Origin: an uncultured Armatimonadota bacterium
GTDB taxonomy: Bacteria > Armatimonadota > Armatimonadia > Armatimonadales > Armatimonadaceae
DNA length: 34,378 nucleotides
NCBI GenBank assembly: GCA_903910385.1
Contig: CAIVZM010000068.1
Location: forward strand, 1-34,378
Direction: 5' to 3'
Below the pieces are notes generated by a model. That model was not told the origin of the DNA. It saw nothing but the letters and a program-made list of their open reading frames with translations, and searched no databases. Both the position numbers and the translations under genes were made by a program. Positions 16,976 through 24,194 of the stretch are shown here, piece after piece (the stretch's first letter is position 1; each line of letters begins with the position of its first letter).

Positions 16976-18286
16976 CTATCGGTAACGATCCATTTCTCGT
17001 TGGACGCGTTCTTGAGTGTCGGAAAGCGACTTTTCCGGAGTTTTCCTGCCATACCCCACCGCTTCGATGGCGCTGTTGATTTCACTCAGATAGAGCGCCG
17101 CCACCGGCATCGGCGGGAAATGGGTCGCATTGGAACTGTCGGAGAGATCCATAAACTTGCCGAACGAGACGCGCCACGGTTCGCCTTCGCGGAGCGAACG
17201 TAACTTTAACGCGGCGCGAATATTAGGAACCCCATGCAGGGAGTCCGCCAGCAGACGTTGCGCTTCCAGCGATTGCGTCCAGACCAGAAAATCCCAGGCT
17301 TCCTTCGGGTGACGGGACTCCTTCGGGATACAGAAGAAGTTTCCGCCGAGCCAGAGCGTCCCCTTGCGTTCCGGATGGGCGGCGGGATACGGCAGGGGCG
17401 CGACGCCATATTCCGTGTCGGGCTTGTACTTTGCGATCCAGTAGGTATTCCACTGCCCGGTGAATGCCATACCCGCCTGACCGACATAAAACGAATTGTA
17501 GCCGCCCTGCTCATTGGCGAACCCAGCAGCGAAGCCCTGCACCGCTTCGTAACCCCCCTGAGCGTCCATCAGGGCCTTGAAGGCGGTCGCCGCCTCGATA
17601 TTGCGCGGATTGTTCGCCGTAATACGCCCCGTCGCAGGTTCAAAGAATCCGCCGCCATACAGAGCGAGCAGGTTGACCCCATCGGGCGGACGAAGTCCGA
17701 TGCGCGTCAGTCGACCGTCAGAACCATGTCGGGTGATTTTTCGACAGAACTCTTCCAGTTCCTCGATGGTCTGCGGCGGACGTTCCGGGTCGAGACCCGC
17801 TTCACGAAAGACCTTCTTGTTCCAGAGCAGACCGATGCAATCGACCAGATATGGCATCGCGTAGAGTTTGCCGTTGTAACGCGCCTGACTCAGCGAAGCG
17901 CGGGTGAAGTCGTCGGTTTTCAGGTGCGATTTTCCGAACAGATCATCCAGCGGGAGAATCGCATCATTAGCGGCGAGCGCACCGAGGTACGAGGGATCGG
18001 AGACAGTAAACACATCCGGCGGCGCCCCAGCTACCAGTGCGCGAACCGTCTTTTCATCGTTGACGGAACCCAGGTTTTCGAATCGGACGCCGGGATGCGT
18101 TTCATTATAACGGTCGAGGACCGCCTGAAACGCTTTCTCTTCACCCCCACTCCACATCGTCCAGCACCGAATGCGAACGACAGTATCCGCAGATTTTTCA
18201 GGCGCGGACGCGCACCCCCACATGAACCCGCAAAGGGTCACACATAGCGCAACCTGAACTTTCCCGACGATAGAAGACCATCTCAT
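16976..18286 (-). CDS. Extracellular sugar-binding protein of an ABC transporter (probable lipoprotein)
   Basis: The protein has 436 aa. Residues 1-24 are a signal sequence ending FMWGC, so Cys25 is a possible lipidation site, though the lipobox is weak. The family-1 solute-binding fold follows: VRIRCWTMWSGGEEKAFQAVLDRYNETHPGVRFE, PPDVFTVSDPSYLGALA, GKLYAMPYLVDCIGLLWNKKVFREAGLDPERPPQTIEELEEF and GTLWLGGNFFCIPKESRHPKEAWDFLVW. It captures oligo- or monosaccharides outside the cytoplasmic membrane. With a GH26 enzyme and sugar-acid enzymes nearby, plant-polysaccharide sugars are plausible, but the ligand cannot be read from sequence. Confidence 0.88.
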   Translation of the reverse strand: MRWSSIVGKVQVALCVTLCGFMWGCASAPEKSADTVVRIRCWTMWSGGEEKAFQAVLDRYNETHPGVRFENLGSVNDEKTVRALVAGAPPDVFTVSDPSYLGALAANDAILPLDDLFGKSHLKTDDFTRASLSQARYNGKLYAMPYLVDCIGLLWNKKVFREAGLDPERPPQTIEELEEFCRKITRHGSDGRLTRIGLRPPDGVNLLALYGGGFFEPATGRITANNPRNIEAATAFKALMDAQGGYEAVQGFAAGFANEQGGYNSFYVGQAGMAFTGQWNTYWIAKYKPDTEYGVAPLPYPAAHPERKGTLWLGGNFFCIPKESRHPKEAWDFLVWTQSLEAQRLLADSLHGVPNIRAALKLRSLREGEPWRVSFGKFMDLSDSSNATHFPPMPVAALYLSEINSAIEAVGYGRKTPEKSLSDTQERVQREMDRYR

Positions 18287-18296
18287 CCGTGCGCTA

Positions 18297-18326
18297 ACGA
18301 TACGGGGCTTCTGCCCTTTCTGTCAA
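18297..18326 (-). promoter_or_regulatory. Promoter of the sugar ABC operon, leaderless geometry
   Basis: On the minus strand TTGACA (18326-18321), an 18-bp spacer and TATCGT (18302-18297) precede the ATG (18286) by only 10 nt. The -35 is perfect and the -10 matches 4 of 6. The transcript would begin at or next to the start codon. Confidence 0.6.
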
Positions 18327-18395
18327 GCAGCGTCTTCACACAGTGTGTTTTTTCTTCGATACCGCCCAGCATTTCCAGACGTTTTCCATCAATAA

Positions 18396-19406
18396 TTGGT
18401 TCATTTAGCGGTTAACCGGGATACACTGAAACTAGAAAATATTAAACCAGTTGGATTGACGATGTATATATGGGGGCGCACAGCTATAACTATTACGTCG
18501 TCAACAATGGCGCAAACGACCGTGTTTTATCTGCCCGACGAGCGGGGCAACACGGCGATGCGTCTGGACAGGAACGGCGTGATTTTGTCCGCCCATGTCA
18601 CGGACGCCTTTGGAGCGACCAAGACCAGCGATTATGTCGGTTCCTCGTCGGACGATCCGTTTGCTGGCTTTGGCGGTTCACTGGGTTATATGCGCGAGTC
18701 CGGTCTTGATTTGTACCGTTGCGGCTTGCGCTTTTACGATGTCGCCAATGCCCGCTGGCTGACAAGAGACCCCATCGGATATGACGGAGGGCAAAACCTC
18801 TACGGATATGTCTCCGGTAACCCTGTCATGGGCGCGGATCCTTTCGGGACGCAAGACCAGACGAACAGCGTCACTAACGCCAGCGGAATGCGAACGCAAC
18901 TCTCTATCCTGCGAGAGACAGATTCCACCCCGATTCGGCTCGGAGATGCCTCAAGAATCATCGGAATAACGGCGGCGCAACAGTGGTGGCAACGGTGGGG
19001 GCAATGGACAAATCAGCAATGGCAACGATTCGGAAACAACCTCTCCAATATCTTCGGTGGAGGAGGTAGTAGCGGTGGTGGGGCGCCTCAGCGGTTATTC
19101 ACTTCCAAAGACCCCCTCGTTGCCCAAGTAGCTAATGCGATTGAAAGCCGCTATCCTGGTCATGTTATCGGCGTGAATCAGAAGATAGGTGGACAGGAGA
19201 TTGACATAGTACTACGGAATGCGTTAATTGAAGTGAAACAGGGAGGGGCAGGCTTGACGAGTCAAGTCACAGCCCGATTGAATCTAGGTTACCCGGTACT
19301 TGCTTACTCACCAAAGCTTGGTGGGCAAGCGATTCAGGGAATAAACAATTGCGGCGGCATCGGCACGAATGACCTCAAACTGCTTATTGATGTGGTAAAA
19401 CCTTGA
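18396..19406 (+). CDS. Truncated Rhs-core protein with PD-(D/E)XK nuclease-like toxin tip (tip 1)
   Basis: The ORF encodes 336 aa. Residues about 42-150 are the Rhs-associated core (TTVFYLPDERGNTAMRLDRNG ... SGLDLYRCGLRFYDVANARWLTRDPIGYDGGQNLYGYVSGNPVMGADPFG). There is no signal peptide and there are none of the many YD repeats of a full Rhs protein, so this is an orphan C-terminal piece. The tip (about 151-336) has a Gly/Ser linker and then E250, D270 (GGQEIDIV) and E279-x-K281 (LIEVK), the spacing of a restriction-endonuclease-fold nuclease. Such tips are DNA- or RNA-cutting toxins freed from the Rhs shell. The TTG start at 18396 is only formal; an ATG at 18462 is also possible. Expression is doubtful without a parent gene. 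Confidence 0.72.
   Translation: MVHLAVNRDTLKLENIKPVGLTMYIWGRTAITITSSTMAQTTVFYLPDERGNTAMRLDRNGVILSAHVTDAFGATKTSDYVGSSSDDPFAGFGGSLGYMRESGLDLYRCGLRFYDVANARWLTRDPIGYDGGQNLYGYVSGNPVMGADPFGTQDQTNSVTNASGMRTQLSILRETDSTPIRLGDASRIIGITAAQQWWQRWGQWTNQQWQRFGNNLSNIFGGGGSSGGGAPQRLFTSKDPLVAQVANAIESRYPGHVIGVNQKIGGQEIDIVLRNALIEVKQGGAGLTSQVTARLNLGYPVLAYSPKLGGQAIQGINNCGGIGTNDLKLLIDVVKP
18515..18847 (+). repeat. Rhs core repeat, copy 1
   Basis: About 333 bp that recur almost unchanged at 21462, 22874 and, shortened, at 24195. The copy runs from the AACGACCGTGTTTTAT segment to the DPFG codons, where the tip begins. Confidence 0.9.
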
Positions 19407-19458
19407 CACGTTGACGCTTCTGAAGGCGTCGTCTGCATTCATACAAAAAAGAGGTATC

Positions 19459-19464
19459 TACAAT
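19459..19464 (+). promoter_or_regulatory. Possible -10 element of the tip-1 immunity candidate
   Basis: TACAAT ends exactly 10 nt before the ATG at 19475, the same geometry as other promoters in the window. No good -35 is seen. Confidence 0.35.
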
Positions 19465-19474
19465 TAGTTACAAC

Positions 19475-19885
19475 ATGCTGGTTCTCTCTTCCCGTATTGG
19501 GATACCCAGGGCGAGCGTGAATGACCTTTACAACGCCTTAAAATCCGCCACGAATAAATCCTCTCATCATGGGTGCTTTGTGGTGGATTTCATTGACCGC
19601 CATCAACTCGGGCAAGCTAACGATGCTCTATCTTTACTCGAATCTTGCCGATGGATACCAGAGACGGACAACGAAGGAAATATTACGGAACTGAACTTTG
19701 CAGGTGAAAAATTAGGAGATGAAGATTGCCTGTTTGCCACTATCGCCCCTTATGTAAAGTCAGGCAGCTATATTATCGTCGCACTGGATAACGGCGCTCT
19801 ATGGCGTTGGCTTTTTGAAGATGGCGCGGTCGTCAAGCAAATCGGGAGACCTGTTTTCGACGGTCACGAAAGCGGCGTAGGTTAA
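19475..19885 (+). CDS. Hypothetical protein, candidate immunity protein for the nuclease tip
   Basis: The protein has 136 aa, is soluble and acidic, and has no signal peptide. I do not recognise a named family with certainty. The C-terminal half (CLFATIAPYVKSGSYIIVALDNGALWRWLFEDG) has the look of small immunity-type proteins with a Gly-Ser-Tyr-Ile / Trp-Arg-Trp pattern. It lies 68 bp after the nuclease tip on the same strand, the usual place for the cognate immunity gene. An AGAGG purine run is too far upstream (about 20 nt) to be its ribosome site, which fits a leaderless transcript. Confidence 0.6.
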   Translation: MLVLSSRIGIPRASVNDLYNALKSATNKSSHHGCFVVDFIDRHQLGQANDALSLLESCRWIPETDNEGNITELNFAGEKLGDEDCLFATIAPYVKSGSYIIVALDNGALWRWLFEDGAVVKQIGRPVFDGHESGVG

Positions 19886-19954
19886 CAATGGGTTAAAAGT
19901 TTCCGACAACGTGAGTGGCTTCACCGGGATTACTTAAGTAATATAAATGAGAAA

Positions 19955-20341
19955 ATGGAAAGCGATGTTACGGGCAAAGTGACCCGGAAATATCGGATTG
20001 TTCTTGCGGTTGTCTTAACGCTGGGTTTGACCCTCTACGTCGCGTTTGCCTTCGCCATGAAAAGCGTCGCGGAAGCCCAATACGCTATCAAAATTGAGCA
20101 GGACTATCTGCCCAACCGGCGCCATGATACCGGTCAATGGCCCGACTCTCTTGACGGAATCGAAGATTATATGCGTTTGCACGGATACGGGTATGATTAC
20201 CTGAAAATGACTCGTGACGCCCGCCCCAGCATTATCGTCACCTACCAGGACCGCGAGGAGATGCGGGGAGAAATAGTGTTCTCGTGGAGGTGGTTACCTC
20301 AAGGCCGCCTGCCGTTCGTCTCGCGGAGGGACTACTACTAA
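19955..20341 (+). CDS. Small membrane-anchored hypothetical protein
   Basis: The protein has 128 aa with one N-terminal transmembrane helix (about residues 14-36, IVLAVVLTLGLTLYVAFAFAM). The soluble remainder, rich in Tyr, Asp and Arg (QWPDSLDGIEDYMRLHGYGYDYL, then IVTYQDREEMRGEIVFSWRW), would face the periplasm if the helix inserts as a standard N-in anchor. I recognise no family. A TAATAT hexamer ends 10 nt before the ATG. It lies between immunity-type genes and could be another immunity protein or a leftover of a lost tip. Confidence 0.5.
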   Translation: MESDVTGKVTRKYRIVLAVVLTLGLTLYVAFAFAMKSVAEAQYAIKIEQDYLPNRRHDTGQWPDSLDGIEDYMRLHGYGYDYLKMTRDARPSIIVTYQDREEMRGEIVFSWRWLPQGRLPFVSRRDYY

Positions 20342-20423
20342 GGTAGGGCGGGACGTTGAGGCGCACTGTTGAGCAGGGTGCGTCCCCCCGGAACGATGAG
20401 AAACCCACTGAATATTAACCAAT

Positions 20424-20711
20424 ATGGATAACGTCAAGTATCTTGAGCAGTGGTATGCTTCCCGTTGTAACGGGGATTGGGAACATGGTTTTGGAATTCA
20501 ACTTCAAACCCTGGATAATCCAGGTTGGTGGCTCAGGATAGATTTGAACGGGACGCCATGGGAGGATGCCTTCCTGCCGACGGTGCGGCTTGACCGGGGA
20601 GATCGGGACTGGATGAACTATAAAATTGAGGGTGGTTTATTTGAGGCTTCGGGAAGCGTGGACAAACTGGATGAAATGATTCAAGCATTTCGGAATTTCG
20701 TCGAGAGATGA
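20424..20711 (+). CDS. Imm53-family immunity protein (orphan)
   Basis: The protein has 95 aa. The pattern LEQWYASRCNGDWEHGFGIQLQTLDNPGWWLRIDLNGT, followed by DWMNYKIEGGLFEASGSVDKLDEMIQAFRNFVE, is what I know of the Imm53 family, small soluble antidotes in polymorphic-toxin loci. The family usually follows a toxin tip directly. Here no tip precedes it, only two other small genes, while a decayed Rhs core follows. It may protect against a toxin of neighbouring cells, or its toxin has been lost. No clear ribosome-binding site is seen. Confidence 0.82.
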   Translation: MDNVKYLEQWYASRCNGDWEHGFGIQLQTLDNPGWWLRIDLNGTPWEDAFLPTVRLDRGDRDWMNYKIEGGLFEASGSVDKLDEMIQAFRNFVER

Positions 20712-20849
20712 CGCTCTGAACACGGTAGGAATATGCTTTGATAAGATAAGGTGGGAGGCCATGCGGTTCGCCTTACGGCATGAATCAATCCTCCTTTATA
20801 TAAGATAAATAAATTATAATCGTATAAAAAGAGTGCACCTAGATTGGCA

Positions 20850-20950
20850 TGGCTACTTCCGACCCTTATGCGGGCATGGGAGCGCAGTACGGCTATTAGA
20901 AGGCGGCGACTCGACACTGTACCATTGCGGTTCCGTTACTGCGACTTCAT
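20850..20950 (+). pseudogene. Decayed Rhs core remnant of a different lineage
   Basis: Reading from 20850 gives GMATSDPYAGMGAQYGY then a stop, matching the DDPFAGFGGSLGY block of the intact copies. After one or two shifts the following bases read GGDSTLYHCG and then, with another gap, RYY/CDF, matching ESGLDLYRCGLRFYD. The bases differ widely from the four near-identical copies, so this fragment came from another Rhs gene and has decayed. The rest of 20712-20987 shows no gene and is AT-rich around 20790-20830. Confidence 0.55.
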
Positions 20951-20999
20951 GTTGTAAAAACGAAAGGATGCGTAGAAATCCCTGATTGTGCCGTTACCT

Positions 21000-21440
21000 A
21001 TGAGCGCAACGTATTCAATCAATTTGGAAACATGCTACGATTACGCGTTTTCGGAAGTAATCAACGTCTTGCTTAAAGCGGGGGTGATCTGGAAAACCAC
21101 GGTGGATGGGCAAAAACTCTATGACTATGGGGAATCATCCGAGGTAGCGTTGGACTGTTTGATGTCCGATCAAGATTCTTCCGTCATCCTAAGTGAGTTG
21201 GACACCCAATTTCTGGCAGGTCAAAGCGTTGCCATCTTTATGTCCATTAACGACAGATACTATTTCAGTATCATTAAGCATAGCAAGCGAGAGTTTACTA
21301 TATTGATTGATGCCGGTCGACCTTTGTTGACTTCGACTTGGATGACCGATAGTAGCGCGATTATGAAGGAGATAATCACTCCCCTCTTTACTGCGGGAAT
21401 TTGTCTCCTCGAAATAACAACATCTGATAGTAATACATAA
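21000..21440 (+). CDS. Hypothetical protein, possible orphan immunity protein
   Basis: The protein has 146 aa from the ATG at 21000; a GTG at 20988 would add four residues (MPLP). It is soluble and acidic with alternating predicted strands and helices (DYAFSEVINVLLKAGVIW, SVAIFMSINDRYYFSIIKH, FTILIDAGRPLLTS). I recognise no family. It follows the decayed Rhs remnant, which could be the core of its former toxin partner, and directly precedes the second intact core repeat. No clear ribosome-binding site is visible. The gene is more likely real than a chance frame, given its length and composition. Confidence 0.5.
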   Translation: MSATYSINLETCYDYAFSEVINVLLKAGVIWKTTVDGQKLYDYGESSEVALDCLMSDQDSSVILSELDTQFLAGQSVAIFMSINDRYYFSIIKHSKREFTILIDAGRPLLTSTWMTDSSAIMKEIITPLFTAGICLLEITTSDSNT

Positions 21441-21461
21441 CAGCCGGTTAGGCGAGCGCTA

Positions 21462-21788
21462 TTTTATGCCTGCCCGACGAGCGGGGCAATACGGCGATGC
21501 GTCTGGACAGGAACGGCGTGATTCTGTCCGCTCATGTTACGGACGCCTTTGGAGCGACCAAAACCAGCGACTATGTCGGTTCCTCAACGGACGACCCGTT
21601 TGCCGGCTTTGGCGGTTCACTGGGTTATAGTCGAGAGTCAGGACTTGATTTGTACCGATGCGGCTTACGCTTCTACGATGTCGCCAACGCCCGCTGGCTG
21701 ACACGAGACCCCATCGGATACGGCGGGGGGCAAAACCTCTACGGATATGTCTCCGGTAACCCTGTCATGGGAAGCGACCCACTTGGGC
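21462..21788 (+). repeat. Rhs core repeat, copy 2
   Basis: Near-identical to copies 1 and 3. Two extra bases (GC, 21468-21469) after TTTTAT put the first codons out of frame, so the upstream junction is broken. The copy ends at the DPLG codons. Confidence 0.9.
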
Positions 21789-22300
21789 TTTATCCTCCTG
21801 CTACGGTGAACGAATACTTAAATCAGTTAGGCGACGGCATTAATCAGGAGATAAGTAGTTACTTCTCAGGCTTCACACGAAACACCAGTTTCCTATCAGA
21901 TTGGTTTTTCGGGTTAGGTCAGGACCACAGGAGATATCTTGATCGTAGTCCCGAGAGTTTAGAGTTACGGAACTCGCTCGCAGGAGAACAGATTGCGTTC
22001 GCTATCGCGCAGGGAAAAAATAGTGGGAGCATAAGGACTTTTTCCGCTTTCATCAATTCGATCCAGCAGCCAGGAAACGCGACTCAGTTTCAAGTAGGAG
22101 CTTTTCGTTGGCAACGTATTGATGAAAACGGTCACATATTTGTACGTGCATATAACGTCGCATCATTTGACTCGTTCTGGTATCATATACCCGGCTTGTT
22201 TGGGCAGAATCCCCTTTGGAACGGGACTTTTGATCGTGCCCGTTGTGGCTTCGGCCCCAATGGCAATGTTTATCAGGAATTCCAGTGGACGATACGTTGA
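21497..22300 (+). CDS. Truncated Rhs-core protein with unrecognised toxin tip (tip 2)
   Basis: The ORF encodes 267 aa. Residues 1-97 are Rhs core (MRLDRNG to GSDPLGL). The tip (98-267) matches nothing I can name. It has an amphipathic first part (VNEYLNQLGDGINQEISSYFSGF), a helical EQIAFAIAQGKNSGSIRTFSAFINSIQQ stretch, and an aromatic beta-rich end (FQVGAFRWQRIDENGHIFVRAYNVASFDSFWYHIPGLFG ... GNVYQEFQWTIR). No metal-cluster or known catalytic motif stands out. The stop overlaps a TTG that opens the ankyrin gene, typical of a toxin-immunity pair. The Met is an internal one; the 5' part was lost by recombination. Confidence 0.68.
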   Translation: MRLDRNGVILSAHVTDAFGATKTSDYVGSSTDDPFAGFGGSLGYSRESGLDLYRCGLRFYDVANARWLTRDPIGYGGGQNLYGYVSGNPVMGSDPLGLYPPATVNEYLNQLGDGINQEISSYFSGFTRNTSFLSDWFFGLGQDHRRYLDRSPESLELRNSLAGEQIAFAIAQGKNSGSIRTFSAFINSIQQPGNATQFQVGAFRWQRIDENGHIFVRAYNVASFDSFWYHIPGLFGQNPLWNGTFDRARCGFGPNGNVYQEFQWTIR

Positions 22301-22779
22301 CAACACCAATTCAGAAATCTCATAAGCGGAAGATAAGTGCTGTAATCGCTCTCATTGTAGCAGCGGCGTTATCGTTCGGGTACGTCGTACTTGCGGGAAT
22401 TCTTTTGATCCGCGCTGCTGAACTGGGTCAATCCGATTCCGTAAAACGACTGTTGCAAATGGGCGCTTCCGTGAATGCGGTTGACCCTGAACTGCGCTCA
22501 ACCCCGTTAATTGCCGCCTCAGAAAACGGGCATAATGACGTTGTTCTGATTTTATTATCTCAAGGAGCTAATGCTAACCAACAAGACGCCCATGGCGACA
22601 CGGCATTAATGCTCGCTTCAGCGAATGGTTATATGCCCGTGGTCCAATCTCTGATAAACCATGGGGCGAATCCTGAAATGAAAAACCAGGATGGCGAAAC
22701 TACCCTGGATTTGGCGAAGCAAGGAAACTACGCCGACATAGTCGCCTACCTGAATCGCCACCGCTATCGCCGGGAATAG
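22297..22779 (+). CDS. Membrane-anchored ankyrin-repeat protein, candidate immunity protein for tip 2
   Basis: The protein has 160 aa from the TTG at 22297, which overlaps the tip-2 stop (TTGA). A basic start (KSHKRK) is followed by one transmembrane helix (about 13-33, ISAVIALIVAAALSFGYVVLAGIL). Then come about four ankyrin repeats: LIRAAELGQSDSVKRLLQMGASVNAVD, TPLIAASENGHNDVVLILLSQGANANQQD, TALMLASANGYMPVVQSLINHGANPEMKN and a short last one. Ankyrin proteins are known as immunity proteins in polymorphic-toxin loci. The helix suggests that it meets its toxin at or beyond the membrane. An upstream in-frame ATG (22243) lies within the toxin gene and is less likely. Confidence 0.75.
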   Translation: MTTPIQKSHKRKISAVIALIVAAALSFGYVVLAGILLIRAAELGQSDSVKRLLQMGASVNAVDPELRSTPLIAASENGHNDVVLILLSQGANANQQDAHGDTALMLASANGYMPVVQSLINHGANPEMKNQDGETTLDLAKQGNYADIVAYLNRHRYRRE

Positions 22780-22832
22780 ACAATCCGCCTCCTGCTCCGC
22801 CGTCGGATACCGTCAAAGCGTCCGTTCCGGCA

Positions 22833-23768
22833 GTGAACGGAACAACCCCACTGGTTCCTCTGGCGACGACCACAACGACCGTGTTTTATCTGCCCGACGA
22901 GCGGGGCAACACGGCGATGCGTCTGGACAGGAACGGCGCGATTTTGTCCTCTCATGTCACGGACGCCTTTGGAGCGACCAAAACCAGCGACTATGTCGGT
23001 TCCTCAACGGACGACCCGTTTGCCGGCTTTGGCGGTTCACTCGGTTATAGTCGAGAGTCAGGTCTTGATTTGTACCGATGCGGTTTGCGCTTCTACGATG
23101 TCGCCAATGCCCGCTGGCTGACACGAGACCCCATCGGATACGGCGGGGGGCAAAACCTCTACGGATATGTGTCGGGTAATCCGGTCATGGCGGTTGACCC
23201 GGCAGGTATGGATGCGGGTTGGGCTCGCAGTGGTCAAGGACCTTATGGTGACCAACACGTAGTGGGCGGAAGACTTTTCGACCATACGGATGCCATAATC
23301 GAAATCTTCGGTGGACCAAAACTTCCGGGAACAGGAATCGGTAGCCCTGCATGGAACCAAGCCAATTCTAATGTGGAGCAGATGGCCCATACGATGGGAT
23401 GGATCTATGCTTACGTAGCTCCGCGACAACCGGGCGTTAGGTCGACTGGAATAGGAGATCCCTCTCTAAACAGTGATGGGTTTATCGAACTATATCACTA
23501 CACCAGTGGTAAAGCGGCTCAACAAATTACCCAAACAGAAGTACTCTGCGGAAGCAAGGGATATGGCATGTGGCTATGGCGCAAAGGCGATGTCTATTTG
23601 ACTACTGATCCAAAGGCGAGCACCTTTAAATTAACTATAATGTATGGTCTATCGTTCGATAAACAAGAGGCTATTATTCCAGTTCGAGTTCCTGCGGGCG
23701 AAGTGATCAAGCGTCCTGGCGGAATCCGAATTATACCTGGCCCGATCAGCACAAAAAGAGGATATTGA
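22833..23768 (+). CDS. Truncated Rhs-core protein with ADP-ribosyltransferase HYD1-like toxin tip (tip 3)
   Basis: The ORF encodes 311 aa. Residues about 16-125 are Rhs core; the frame is open upstream to about 22780 (DNPPPAPPSDTVKASVPAVNG), so this copy keeps slightly more parent sequence than the others. The tip (126-311) ends with LYHYTSGKAAQQI (H222-Y-T), a glycine-rich loop and GDVYLTTDP (252-260), then alternating strands. This HYT ... YLTTDP pattern is that of HYD1-type ADP-ribosyltransferase toxins, which modify a target with NAD. The matching downstream glutamate is not certain (perhaps E279 or E290). The stop shares a base with the next start (TGATG). Confidence 0.7.
   Translation: MNGTTPLVPLATTTTTVFYLPDERGNTAMRLDRNGAILSSHVTDAFGATKTSDYVGSSTDDPFAGFGGSLGYSRESGLDLYRCGLRFYDVANARWLTRDPIGYGGGQNLYGYVSGNPVMAVDPAGMDAGWARSGQGPYGDQHVVGGRLFDHTDAIIEIFGGPKLPGTGIGSPAWNQANSNVEQMAHTMGWIYAYVAPRQPGVRSTGIGDPSLNSDGFIELYHYTSGKAAQQITQTEVLCGSKGYGMWLWRKGDVYLTTDPKASTFKLTIMYGLSFDKQEAIIPVRVPAGEVIKRPGGIRIIPGPISTKRGY
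22874..23206 (+). repeat. Rhs core repeat, copy 3
   Basis: Near-identical to copies 1 and 2 from AACGACCGTGTTTTAT to the GNPVM codons. The last 30 bases (GTGTCGGGTAATCCG) are more divergent, placing the recombination edge close to the DPxG motif. Confidence 0.9.
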
Positions 23769-24001
23769 TGAACCGAGAACGATGGCTTGACTTTTGGGAT
23801 TTTACCTTAGTGTTAACGGCGTGGGGTCTGGTACTGGGCGCACCAGTCGCGCTTTTTGTGGTCTTGCGTTCTCTAGGGATTTCGACATTATTGTGTTCTA
23901 TTCCCTCGCTGGCATTGTTGATTGTTCTGTTTTTTACAGCGGAATTTATCCATTCGATGCTGAAACGGTGGTTTGGCGCAGGAAACCGTTCCGTTCAATA
24001 G
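23768..24001 (+). CDS. Two-helix membrane protein, candidate immunity protein for tip 3
   Basis: The protein has 77 aa, of which about 40 lie in two transmembrane helices (FTLVLTAWGLVLGAPVALFVVL and TLLCSIPSLALLIVLFFTAEFI), with a basic tail. The ATG at 23768 uses the last base of the tip-3 stop (TGATG), so the two are translationally coupled, the arrangement of toxin and immunity genes. No family is recognised. An ADP-ribosyltransferase acting in the cytoplasm would normally be met by a soluble protein, so a membrane antidote would be unusual and the role remains a guess. Confidence 0.6.
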   Translation: MNRERWLDFWDFTLVLTAWGLVLGAPVALFVVLRSLGISTLLCSIPSLALLIVLFFTAEFIHSMLKRWFGAGNRSVQ

Positions 24002-24023
24002 ATTGGATGATCTCGGTCTATGA

Positions 24024-24194
24024 CGCCAACAGGTAGCCCGTCAAGGTGACATAAAAGCTTGTTTGCGACTGGCGGCGCTGTACGAGCGTGACAACGCCGA
24101 TGAAAGCAATAATCGTGCCGTTTATTGGCGCAATCAAGCCGCATCGCTCAGCGCATCCGAGGCGAAAAAATCGGCAACATCGAATAAAAAGTAA
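24024..24194 (+). pseudogene. 3' remnant of a Sel1-like repeat protein
   Basis: With no start codon, the frame reads RQGDIKACLRLAALYERDNADESNNRAVYWRNQAASL and ends at a TAA (24192-24194). The GDxxAcxxLAxLYE...AxxWxxQAA pattern is a Sel1/TPR-like repeat end. The stop directly touches core repeat copy 4, so the piece was probably carried in as the 3' end of another immunity-type gene. Its 5' part is gone. Confidence 0.5.

Noticed and set aside
17234-18247. Plus-strand ORF of 337 codons
   Set aside because: It is the mirror of the sugar-binding protein gene; the translation has no family features.
19955-20341. Type IV pilin-like protein
   Set aside because: It has an N-terminal helix and a small soluble part but no prepilin cleavage site with a Gly-Phe/Glu5 pattern.
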